Shown here piece by piece: positions 9,687 to 16,612 of a stretch of DNA of 18,914 nt. Made by a program: the position numbers and the translations under genes. The first letter of the stretch is position 1. Each line of letters opens with the position of its first letter. The stretch is from Rhodospirillaceae bacterium. Its GTDB lineage: Bacteria; Pseudomonadota; Alphaproteobacteria; UBA828. Under the pieces are notes generated by a model that searched no databases, was not told the origin of the DNA, and was given only the letters and a program-made list of their open reading frames with translations. The DNA is taken from NCBI GenBank assembly GCA_028819955.1, contig JAPPKP010000264.1:1-18914 (forward strand), read 5' to 3'.

Positions 9687-11123
9687 CTAGCCTGCTCCCG
9701 ACGAAGCTTCGCCTTCGCGCTGCCAGAGCGTGTGCGTGAGGATACCCACCGAGCCTTCAATTGCCTCCATCGCGTCGAGGATCAGGTCCTCTCGATAGCG
9801 GCGGCCGATGATTTGCACCCCCGCCGGCAGTCCGTCAGCGAAGCCGATGGGCACCACCCCAGCCGGCAGGCTGAGGTAGTTGACCCCGGTGCTGTAGATC
9901 GCGGCCTCGAAGAGGTCCCTCATCTGGTCGAACCCCTGCGCGTCGTAATCCCACGGATAAAGCGAGCGCATCATGAAAGGGCACAGCACCAGGGGATACC
10001 GGTCGAGACAGACGCTCCACTCGCGGGTAAGCGCGGTGCGATCGGCGATGCCCTGCCGGTAGCCGACCGGATCGACCGGATTCCCGATCCGCTGGAATTT
10101 CTCGAATATGGTCTGGATGGTCTCACTGCCGTGCTCGCGCGCGATGGGGCCGAGGAAGTGGACGATCTCGCTTCCGAGCACGTCGAACCACGCGCGCGCC
10201 GCCTTCATGATGGAGGGCGTCGCCGTGCGTTCCACCGCGTAGCCGGCATCGCTCAGCACGTCCGCCGCCCGCTCGATACCGGCAAGAATCTCAGGATTGA
10301 TCGGATAGCCGTGGGTCTCGCACGTGACTGCCACCTTGATCGGGGGCGCGAGCGCAGGCCCATCGAAGGGGACCGGTACCCACCACGGATCGCGCGGGTC
10401 GCCGCCCGCGAGCACCCGCGTCGCGAGCCGCACGTCCCGCACCTCGCGGCAGATGGCGCCCTGGACCGACATGAGCTGGGCCAGCAGGCCGCGTTCCGCC
10501 GTCGCACTCGGGTTGTACGCGGGCACCCGCCCCAGGGTCGGCTTCACCGTGGCCAGTCCGCAGGCGAACGAGGGAAAGCGCAGCGACCCCCCGATGTCGT
10601 TGCCATGGTGGATCGGCCCGAACCCCATCGCAGCCGCCGCCGACGCTCCGCCGGATGACCCGCCGGGCGATGAGTCGGCGTCCCAGGGATTGAGGGTCCG
10701 GCCGCGCAGCGGGTTGTCCGTGGTGGCCCGCATCGACAGCTCAGGCGTGTTGGTGCGCCCCACGATGATCGCGCCGGCATCGAGCAGATTGCGCGTCACC
10801 GGCGCGTGGTCGGGCGCGACGACGTCAGCGTACGCTGGCAGGCCGTTCGTGGTCGCTTGACCGGCGACGTCGATATTCTCCTTGATGGTGACGGGCACCC
10901 CGTGCAGCGGCCCGAGGGCGGCACCGTCGCCGACCTCTCGATCCTTCTGCTCCGCGGCGTGCATGGCCTCGTCCGGGCAGTCGACCACGATCGCGTTGAT
11001 GCGCCCGTTGTGCCGGGCGATGCGGCCCAGCACCGACTCCGTCACCTCGACGCACGACACCTCTCGCGCCCGGATCATCGCGGCGAGGTCCACCGCGCTT
11101 CGGCTCCACAGTTCCTGGTTCAT
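9687..11123 (-). CDS. Amidase-signature family amidase
   Basis: A 478-residue hydrolase of the amidase-signature (Ser-cisSer-Lys) family, which cleaves carboxamide bonds and includes GatA, fatty-acid amide hydrolases and aryl-acylamidases. All catalytic parts are visible: K81 in VTIKENIDVAG, the cis-serine in SPGGSSGG (152-159), and nucleophile S180 in DIGGS, followed by the LRFPSFACGLATVKPTLGRVP signature. The substrate cannot be told; it is not in a gatCAB cluster. I chose the ATG at 11121-11123; an upstream in-frame ATG at 11186 would add 21 poorly ordered residues. It lies 90 bases after the nitrilase-family gene in the same direction and may share its transcript. It converges on the small methyltransferase gene. 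Confidence 0.9.
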   Translation of the reverse strand: MNQELWSRSAVDLAAMIRAREVSCVEVTESVLGRIARHNGRINAIVVDCPDEAMHAAEQKDREVGDGAALGPLHGVPVTIKENIDVAGQATTNGLPAYADVVAPDHAPVTRNLLDAGAIIVGRTNTPELSMRATTDNPLRGRTLNPWDADSSPGGSSGGASAAAAMGFGPIHHGNDIGGSLRFPSFACGLATVKPTLGRVPAYNPSATAERGLLAQLMSVQGAICREVRDVRLATRVLAGGDPRDPWWVPVPFDGPALAPPIKVAVTCETHGYPINPEILAGIERAADVLSDAGYAVERTATPSIMKAARAWFDVLGSEIVHFLGPIAREHGSETIQTIFEKFQRIGNPVDPVGYRQGIADRTALTREWSVCLDRYPLVLCPFMMRSLYPWDYDAQGFDQMRDLFEAAIYSTGVNYLSLPAGVVPIGFADGLPAGVQIIGRRYREDLILDAMEAIEGSVGILTHTLWQREGEASSGAG

Positions 11124-11213
11124 CGCGCCTGCTGCCGTTCTGTTGGGGTCGGATGGGCTCCTGGACTGCCCATGATCCGACGGCATGCGGGTTGGGGAAA
11201 GAGGCCGCCGGGT

Positions 11214-12074
11214 TCAGCCGGTGGCGCGGCGGGGTTCCTGTTCCGAGGCGACCGGCGGCAGGAAATCCCGGTCGTGCGCCAGCGCCGGAATGGCGGCCCG
11301 CACCTGTTCCACGCGCGCAAGGTCGAGATCGGCGGTGACGATGCCGACCCCTTCGCCGGCGTCGGCAAGCACCTCGCCCCAGGGATCGACGATCAGCGAG
11401 TGGCCGTAGGTCTTGCGGTCGCCGGAGTGACTGCCCCACATGCAGGGCGCGATGACGAAGCAGCCGCTCTCGATCGCCCGCGCCCGCATCAGGATGTGCC
11501 AGTGCGCCTCGCCGGTATGCTTGGTGAAGGCCGCGGGCACGGTGATCAGCCGCGCGCCAGCGTGGGCCAGAGCCCGGTAGAGCTGGGGGAAGCGCAGGTC
11601 GTAGCAGACGGTCATGCCGAGGCCGCCCCAGGGCGTCTCCGCCACCACCGCCTGCCTGCCGGGGCGGAAGGCGTCGCTCTCGCGGTAGCTCTCGCCGTTG
11701 GGCAGGTCCACGTCGAACATGTGGATCTTGTCGTAGGTCGCGACGATCGTTCCCGCCGGGTCGATCAGCACGGAGCGGTTGGAGACGCGGCCGTCGCCGG
11801 CGTCCGCCCCCATCGAGCCCGCGAGCAGCCAGGCACCGGTCTCTTCTGCGAGCGCGCTGAAGTACCGGGCCGCCGGATGGGCGTCGAGCGGCGCGGCGCT
11901 CGCCTGCACCAGCTCCGTCCGGTGCTCCATGAGGGCGACATTCTCGGGCAGCGCGATCAGCTCCGCGCCGGCAGCGCGGGCCTCGCGCACCAGGGCGCCG
12001 GCTGCCTCGAGATTGGCCTGCAGTTCCTGGCCGCTGGAGGGCTGAACGCAGGCGACCCGAACGGTTTCGGTCAT
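11214..12074 (-). CDS. Nit1/Nit2-like carbon-nitrogen hydrolase
   Basis: A 286-residue nitrilase-superfamily amidase, closest in motifs to Nit1-type deaminated-glutathione amidase, which repairs a side product of transaminases. The Glu-Lys-Cys triad is visible: E44 (ALPENVALM), K116 (YDKIHMFDVDLP) and C157 (CYDLRFPQLYR). AAFTKHTGEAHWHILMRARA and the late MWGSHSGDRKTYGHS segment fit the Nit1 branch; omega-amidase (Nit2) is the alternative. The ATG at 12072-12074 has a strong GGGGGA site just upstream. It follows comF by 31 bases, so the two are likely co-transcribed. In many alphaproteobacteria a glutaredoxin gene (grxC) sits between them; it is absent here. Confidence 0.92.
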   Translation of the reverse strand: MTETVRVACVQPSSGQELQANLEAAGALVREARAAGAELIALPENVALMEHRTELVQASAAPLDAHPAARYFSALAEETGAWLLAGSMGADAGDGRVSNRSVLIDPAGTIVATYDKIHMFDVDLPNGESYRESDAFRPGRQAVVAETPWGGLGMTVCYDLRFPQLYRALAHAGARLITVPAAFTKHTGEAHWHILMRARAIESGCFVIAPCMWGSHSGDRKTYGHSLIVDPWGEVLADAGEGVGIVTADLDLARVEQVRAAIPALAHDRDFLPPVASEQEPRRATG

Positions 12075-12105
12075 GGCATCCCCCAAGTCTCGGTGCAGGC
12101 CGGCA

Positions 12106-12873
12106 TCATGGACGGCTCGGCAAGGCGCGCGCAAGAGTGACCACATCGACGCGCGCGGCGCCGGCCCTGCGGAGCGCGCGGGCGCAGGCCGAGACGGTGG
12201 CACCGGTGGTCATCACGTCATCCACCAGGAGGACGCTGCGCCCGGCCACGAGAGACCCGCGCGAGCGCCGCACCGCGAACGCGCCCCGCACGTTCCGTCG
12301 TCGTTCGGAGCGCGAGAGCCGGGTTTGCGTCGCCGTCCGCCGGGTTCGGATCAGGGCGTCCGGCACCATGACGGCATCCGTCTGGCGTGCCATGAGGCGG
12401 GCGAGCACCGCCGCCTGGTTGAAGCGCCGCGCCAGCAGCCGCCAGCGATGGAGCGGCACCGGCACCACCACGTCCACCTCGGGCAAGAGCGGCGCTGCCG
12501 CGCGCTGCAGCCACGAGGCCAGCCTGGGCGCGAGCCACGAGCGGTCGGCCATCTTGAAGGCGAGGATCAGCTTGCGCCCGGCACCTTCGTAGAGGAACGC
12601 CGCACGCGCCCTGTCGAAGACCGGCGGCACGCGGGCGCAGTCGCCGCAGATCGCGTCCGGGGCCGCTTCGATCGCGAACGGCAGGCCGCACCGCGCGCAG
12701 CAGGGCCGGCCGATGAAGCTGACGCGGCTCCAGCAGTCGGGGCAAAGCCCACCGGCCTCGCTCACCGGCGCATCGCAGGCGAGGCATGACGGCGGCAATA
12801 TCTGGTCGATGGCGACCGTCGCGGCGGTTCGTGCCAGCGCCGCCAATGGTCCCATGTACCCACCACCCTGCAT
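12106..12873 (-). CDS. comF: ComF family double zinc ribbon / phosphoribosyltransferase-like protein
   Basis: ComF-family proteins are tied to DNA uptake in naturally competent bacteria; their role in alphaproteobacteria is not settled. The 255-residue product has an N-terminal double zinc-ribbon region with cysteines at 30, 33, 44, 47, 58, 59, 62, 76 and 79. A phosphoribosyltransferase fold follows, with VVVPVPLHRWRLLARRFNQA (135-154) and the PRPP-loop motif VDDVMTTGAT (217-226). I chose the ATG at 12871-12873 because GGGAGG lies 11 bases upstream. A GTG at 12885 and an ATG at 12855 are alternatives. It is divergent from the NDUFAF5-like gene (58-base gap) and precedes the nitrilase-family gene. 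Confidence 0.92.
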   Translation of the reverse strand: MQGGGYMGPLAALARTAATVAIDQILPPSCLACDAPVSEAGGLCPDCWSRVSFIGRPCCARCGLPFAIEAAPDAICGDCARVPPVFDRARAAFLYEGAGRKLILAFKMADRSWLAPRLASWLQRAAAPLLPEVDVVVPVPLHRWRLLARRFNQAAVLARLMARQTDAVMVPDALIRTRRTATQTRLSRSERRRNVRGAFAVRRSRGSLVAGRSVLLVDDVMTTGATVSACARALRRAGAARVDVVTLARALPSRP

Positions 12874-12931
12874 CGCCTGCGGCACCTCCCGGTGCTTCCC
12901 GCCTCCCGTCCATCATGCCATAACCGGCGGC

Positions 12932-13837
12932 ATGACCCAGCGCGTGTCTAGCCCCGACGGCGCCGCGGTCTTCGACCGTGCCGCCGTGCGCGCCCATCGC
13001 GACCGCGCCGCTGTGGGCTTCGCGGGGCGGGGCGACTTCTTGGTGCGCGAGGTGGGTGAGCGGCTGGTGGGTCGGCTCGACGACGTGAAGCGCCGCTTCG
13101 CCCGCGTCCTCGACCTCGGCTGCCACGGCGGTCAGCTCTGGCCGATGCTGCGCCGGCAGGCCGCGCCCGATCTGCTAATCGAGGCCGACCTCTCGCTGGC
13201 CATGGTCGCGTGCGCTGCGGGTCCCTCGCGCCTCGTCGCCGACGAGGAATGGCTGCCCATCCGCACAAACTCGCTCGATCTCGTGGTGAGCGCCCTCAGC
13301 CTGCATTGGGTGAACGACCTGCCGGGTGCGCTGGTTCAGATCAGGCGGGCGCTCAAGCCGGACGGCCTGCTGCTCGCGGCGATGCTGGGCGGCGAGACCC
13401 TGTTCGAGCTGCGCGAGGCGTTCCTGCAGGCGGAAGCGGGGCTGGAAGGCGGCGCGCGCCCGCACGTCTCGCCCTTCCCAGACGTGCAAACCCTGGGCGC
13501 TCTGTTGCAGCGGACCGGCTTTGCGCTGCCGGTGATCGACAGCGACCGGATCACGGTCACCTACGAGAGCGCCGAGGCGCTGATGCACGATCTGCGGTCC
13601 ATGGGCGAGGCCAACGCCGCGGCGGGGCGGGCGCGGCACTTCGCCAGGCGCGCCACGTTCCATGCGGCGTCCGCCCGCTACCGGGAGCTGTTCGGCGACG
13701 GCGACGGGCGAATCCCGGCGACTTTCCAGGTGCTCTACCTCACCGGCTGGCGCCCGCACGACTCCCAGCAGCAGCCCGCGCGCCGAGGCAGCGGCACCGT
13801 TGGCTTGGAACAGGTGCTTAGTCCGCGCGAGCGATAG
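12932..13837 (+). CDS. NDUFAF5-like SAM-dependent enzyme (BioC-like fold)
   Basis: A 301-residue class I methyltransferase-fold protein that closely resembles human NDUFAF5, which hydroxylates an arginine of complex I subunit NDUFS7 during assembly. Diagnostic segments are VFDRAAVRAHRDRAA near the N-terminus, LDLGCHGGQLWPML, LVADEEWLPIRTNSLDLVVS, LSLHWVNDLPGALVQIRRAL, MLGGETLFELR, and the C-terminal IPATFQVLYLTGWRPHDSQ followed by PARRGSGTV. It is often annotated BioC-like, but the context is not biotin synthesis. The ATG at 12932 has a poor ribosome site. Its last 20 bases overlap the convergent tsaC-like gene. A role in complex I maturation is inferred from the human homologue. Confidence 0.9.
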   Translation: MTQRVSSPDGAAVFDRAAVRAHRDRAAVGFAGRGDFLVREVGERLVGRLDDVKRRFARVLDLGCHGGQLWPMLRRQAAPDLLIEADLSLAMVACAAGPSRLVADEEWLPIRTNSLDLVVSALSLHWVNDLPGALVQIRRALKPDGLLLAAMLGGETLFELREAFLQAEAGLEGGARPHVSPFPDVQTLGALLQRTGFALPVIDSDRITVTYESAEALMHDLRSMGEANAAAGRARHFARRATFHAASARYRELFGDGDGRIPATFQVLYLTGWRPHDSQQQPARRGSGTVGLEQVLSPRER

Positions 13838-14480
13838 GGCCGATGACGCCCTTGATCGCCTCGGCGCTCACGACGCCGGCCCGGAGCAGGCGGGGGGCCG
13901 TCCCGGTGAGGTCGAGCAGGGTGGAGCCCAGGCTGTCGGCGGCCCGTCCGCCGTCGACGATCAGCGCGACGTGCGCGCCCAGGCCGGCCGCAACCTCGGC
14001 AGCGGTGAGCGGGCTCGGCGCGCCCGAGGGGTTGGCGCTCGGCGCAGTCAACGGCCGCTCGGCGGCCTCGACCACGGCGCACGCCGTCTCGTTGCCGGGA
14101 ATCCGCAGTGAGACGCCGGGCGCCCCCTGGTGAACCAGTGGAGAGAGGGGGGAGCCCGCCGCGCGCGGCACGACCAGGGTCAGCGGGCCGGGCCAGAACG
14201 CCTCGGCGAGCGCCAAGGTGGGCGCAGAAAACGTGCCGCAGGCCTCGGCCATCGCCATTGTGGCGATGAGTGCGATGAGCGGCTTGTCGGCCGGGCGGCC
14301 CTTGGCGCGAAAGACACTTTCGACCGCCGCATCGCTGGTGGCATCGGCGGCGAGGCCGTAGACCGTGTCGGTCGGCAGCCCGACCAGCCCGCCGTCGCGG
14401 ATCGCCTGCGCGGCCCGCGCGATGGCCGCCGGTGTCGGCGGGAGGCACGGAGGACCGCTATGAGGGTCGGAACGTGTCAT
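13818..14480 (-). CDS. tsaC: L-threonylcarbamoyladenylate synthase (TsaC/YrdC/Sua5 family)
   Basis: Makes L-threonylcarbamoyl-AMP from threonine, bicarbonate and ATP, the first step of the t6A37 modification of ANN-decoding tRNAs. The 220-residue product is a YrdC/Sua5 core without the extra Sua5 C-terminal domain. Motifs seen are PTDTVYGLAADA (36-47), KGRPADKPLIAL (60-71), SLRIPGN (124-130) and SANPSG (148-153). Its start codon overlaps the cysQ stop (ATGA, 14477-14480), so translation is coupled. Its 3' end overlaps the convergent NDUFAF5-like gene by 20 bases. Function is firm; short TsaC versus truncated Sua5 is a naming matter. Confidence 0.93.
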   Translation of the reverse strand: MTRSDPHSGPPCLPPTPAAIARAAQAIRDGGLVGLPTDTVYGLAADATSDAAVESVFRAKGRPADKPLIALIATMAMAEACGTFSAPTLALAEAFWPGPLTLVVPRAAGSPLSPLVHQGAPGVSLRIPGNETACAVVEAAERPLTAPSANPSGAPSPLTAAEVAAGLGAHVALIVDGGRAADSLGSTLLDLTGTAPRLLRAGVVSAEAIKGVIGPIARAD

Positions 14481-15268
14481 CGGTCCCCATCCAGACCGCA
14501 GGCGACGAAGGGCGGGTTGACGAACCCCGCCTTGCCGTAGCTGAGCTCACGGCCGTTCAGGTCGCGGACATGACCGCCCGCTGCCGTGAGGATCGCGTGG
14601 CCGGCGGCGGTGTCCCACTCCATGGTGCGCCCGAAGCGGGGATAGACGTCGGCCTCGCCCCGCGCCAGAAGCCCGAACTTCAGCGCGCTGCCCGCGCTCT
14701 CGATCCGCTGCGGACTGAGCCTCGCGATGTACGCGTCGGTTTCCGGATCGCGGTGCAGGCGGCTCGCGATGACGGCCGGGCCCTCGTCGGGTACCGCCCG
14801 CGCGCTGATTGGCCGGGGCGCCCCGTTGTCCGCGATGCGCACCGCCTGCCCCAGCCCGTCGGCGACATAGGTCTCTCCCTGGACCGGCGCGTGGAGCACG
14901 CCGAGCACCGGCCGGCCATCCTCGATCAAGGCGATATTGACCGTGAACTCGCCGGTGCGTGCGATGAACTCCCTGGTGCCGTCCAGGGGATCCACGAGCC
15001 AGAATCGCCCTCCGAGGGGTGCCGCAAGGGCGTCGTCCGCCGTGCTTTCCTCCGAAATTGCGGGGATTTGCGGATCGGCCGCGTGGAGGCCTGCGACGAT
15101 AATGCGGTCCGCCGCCCGGTCTGCAGCGGTCACCGGCGAGCGATCCGCCTTGGTCTCCACCGGCGTGCCGTCGCGGTAAAGGGCCAGAATCGTCCGGCCG
15201 GCCTCCAGCGCCAGACGCCGGGCCGCGTCCGCCAGTCGTGGATAGTCCTCGCTGTTTGTGTCCGGCAT
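14477..15268 (-). CDS. cysQ: 3'(2'),5'-bisphosphate nucleotidase CysQ
   Basis: Hydrolyses 3'-phosphoadenosine 5'-phosphate (PAP), the toxic by-product of sulfate assimilation, to AMP. The 263-residue member of the inositol-monophosphatase superfamily shows the metal-binding motifs SEES (72-75), WLVDPLDGTREF (90-101) and WDTAAGHAIL (218-227). GTREFI...GEFTVNIALI separates CysQ from SuhB-type inositol phosphatases. I chose the ATG at 15266-15268, with GGAG five bases upstream; a GTG at 15277 would add three residues. It is the first gene of a two-gene unit with tsaC and diverges from the Cys-rich peptide gene across 180 bases. Confidence 0.92.
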   Translation of the reverse strand: MPDTNSEDYPRLADAARRLALEAGRTILALYRDGTPVETKADRSPVTAADRAADRIIVAGLHAADPQIPAISEESTADDALAAPLGGRFWLVDPLDGTREFIARTGEFTVNIALIEDGRPVLGVLHAPVQGETYVADGLGQAVRIADNGAPRPISARAVPDEGPAVIASRLHRDPETDAYIARLSPQRIESAGSALKFGLLARGEADVYPRFGRTMEWDTAAGHAILTAAGGHVRDLNGRELSYGKAGFVNPPFVACGLDGDR

Positions 15269-15342
15269 GGGCTCCACCCGGCGTTCAAATTCCCGTCATC
15301 GGGACCGTCGTCGAGGCAAAATTCCTTCCCGCCACCGCCGAT

Positions 15343-15422
15343 ATAAACCAGAATGGCATGGGTTTCGTGCAGCGCGGTCATCAGAAGAGATGGCGCGAAC
15401 CCCAACTCCGATAAACCAGAAT
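15343..15422. repeat. Twelve-base direct repeat upstream of the Cys-rich peptide gene
   Basis: ATAAACCAGAAT occurs at 15343-15354 and again at 15411-15422, 68 bases apart start to start, each preceded by CCG or CCGAT. Both copies lie in the 180-base divergent region between cysQ and the Cys-rich peptide gene. They could be paired operator or promoter elements; TATAAA at 15342-15347 lies within the first copy. The same sequence is not seen upstream of the larger Cys-rich gene at 17613. Confidence 0.4.
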
Positions 15423-15448
15423 AGCGCTGCGAGGAGGAGATACCGAGG

Positions 15449-15673
15449 ATGATCAAGGAAACCGTGGTCGCCGTGAGCATTGTCACCATGGCGGCCGGCG
15501 CCGCACTCGCGCCGTCGGCCGTATCCGCTGGCAGCCAGCCACTCGTGCTCGCGGACTCGCACGAGGCTTGCGAAGACGATCCGTGCAACCCCTGTCCGGA
15601 CCCGTGTGGCGCATGCAACCCGTGTGGCGCATGCAACCCGTGCGGCGCATGCAATCCCTGCGCTGCCGAGTAA
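15449..15673 (+). CDS. Exported Cys-Pro repeat peptide
   Basis: I recognise no named family. The 74-residue product has a probable signal peptide (hydrophobic 6-25, likely cut after AVSA near residue 27) and a mature part of about 47 residues with 10 cysteines at 41, 46, 49, 53, 56, 59, 62, 65, 68 and 71. From 53 to 71 there is one cysteine every third residue, in a Cys-Gly-Ala-Cys-Asn-Pro pattern. A textbook GAGGAGGAG at 15431-15439 precedes the ATG, and a terminator follows the stop, so it looks like a real single-gene transcript. The repeat is the same kind as in the P460-linked protein at 17613-18797. Periplasmic metal binding or redox buffering are possible roles, not shown. Confidence 0.82.
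   Translation: MIKETVVAVSIVTMAAGAALAPSAVSAGSQPLVLADSHEACEDDPCNPCPDPCGACNPCGACNPCGACNPCAAE
15605..15658 (+). repeat. Three tandem 18-bp units within the Cys-rich peptide gene
   Basis: Units at 15605-15622 and 15623-15640 are identical, and 15641-15658 differs at three positions. Each encodes Cys-Gly-Ala-Cys-Asn-Pro. The identity of two adjacent copies points to recent duplication, so unit number may differ between strains. Confidence 0.85.
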
Positions 15674-15705
15674 GCTCGAAAGCGAATACGACCTTAATCC
15701 GAGGG

Positions 15706-15734
15706 CGCCGCCTCAGCCGGGGCGGCGTTTCTCA
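15706..15734 (+). terminator. Rho-independent-like terminator of the Cys-rich peptide gene
   Basis: CGCCGCC (15706-15712) pairs with GGCGGCG (15721-15727) across an 8-base loop and is followed by TTTCTCATT. It begins 33 bases after the peptide stop. The T-tract is short, so efficiency is uncertain. It lies just before the convergent gene ending at 15751. Confidence 0.6.
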
Positions 15735-15750
15735 TTGAAGGGCGCCGCCT

Positions 15751-16455
15751 TCAGCCCCGCGCGTCGAGCGCAGCCCTGACTGCAGCAATCTGTCCCTCGA
15801 TGTCGACCTCGGCCTGCGAGACGACCTCGAGGCGGCGGTCCTCCAGCGTGTCCTTGCTCGGATTCTGGGCGGTCCAGTTCTCGATCACCTGATCCCGCGC
15901 CTTCAGCAGCAGGATGATCTGCGGCCAGAACAGCCGCACCATGGCGACGACCCAGCGGTTGGTCGGCCATGACGGACGGGCGTGGTCGATGACGAAGCAG
16001 CCGATCACCTTGGCTACATCGTCGGCGCGATACCAGGTCTCGCCGGTAACCCAGCGGTTGGTGGTGAAGAGCCGGAGCGGCTGACCCTTCGAACCCATTG
16101 AAATCGCGACCACATGGGCGAGCGCATCATCGCCCATGGGCCACTTGTCGCGGCTCTTGCGCCGCATGGGCTTCATGCCGCGCGGCATGCCCTTGGCGCG
16201 CACGAAGGTATGGAAATGCCCGTGCTCCACGTCCCTGAAGCCGCCGGGATGGGCGTGGTAGAAGTACTGGGAGTGGCTCTTGCCGTCGAAGACGTCCCCT
16301 TTTGGGTAGTGATCATACTCGTAGAACGTCTCGTGGCCGCGCAGCAGCTCGCTCACCACGCTGTCGCCGGTTCTGCCGAGCACCCGCTGGACCTCGATCA
16401 CCTCCTCGCCGGCGGCGAGCATCGTGCGCAGCCGCTTCACCGGCTGGGTCGCCAT
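15751..16455 (-). CDS. His-rich protein, tentatively DUF6969 family
   Basis: A 234-residue protein that I tentatively place in DUF6969 from memory of its central motif; the function is unknown. The striking part is a histidine cluster from about 45 to 82: YEYDHYPKGDVFD, then SHSQYFYHAHPGG (60-72), then EHGHFHTFVR (77-86), with His at 49, 61, 67, 69, 78, 80 and 82. This looks like a metal or cofactor site. No signal peptide is seen. A hydrophobic stretch at about 168-184 with two Trp could lie on or in the membrane. The ATG at 16453-16455 has only a distant AGGAGG (17-base gap); an ATG at 16512 would add 19 residues. It lies downstream of the SUMF1-family gene in the same direction. Confidence 0.75.
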   Translation of the reverse strand: MATQPVKRLRTMLAAGEEVIEVQRVLGRTGDSVVSELLRGHETFYEYDHYPKGDVFDGKSHSQYFYHAHPGGFRDVEHGHFHTFVRAKGMPRGMKPMRRKSRDKWPMGDDALAHVVAISMGSKGQPLRLFTTNRWVTGETWYRADDVAKVIGCFVIDHARPSWPTNRWVVAMVRLFWPQIILLLKARDQVIENWTAQNPSKDTLEDRRLEVVSQAEVDIEGQIAAVRAALDARG

Positions 16456-16612
16456 GTCGAGGTGGCGGGTTTCCTCCTGCCGCTCGCTCTTCGCCGCCGA
16501 AGCCTGGGCCATCCCGCTGCTCTGCCGCCTGTTCGCTGGCCGTGCCGTCAGAGAAAGATAGTGCCGGGGTCTTGCACTTGCCAGACCGGGCGTGCTCTCC
16601 CTCGCGCGCCGG

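Noticed and set aside
10806..12140. Long plus-strand open frame opposite the amidase and nitrilase genes
   Set aside because: Antisense shadow with His/Arg/Gly bias; both minus-strand genes have intact catalytic residues.
15130..15654. Minus-strand frame starting with repeated His-Ala-Pro-His-Gly-Leu
   Set aside because: It is the antisense of the Cys-rich peptide gene and then runs into the cysQ region in a wrong frame; no coherent domain.
15605..15658. Short regular repeats as a possible CRISPR array
   Set aside because: Units are contiguous with no spacers, in frame with a coding sequence, and no cas genes are nearby.
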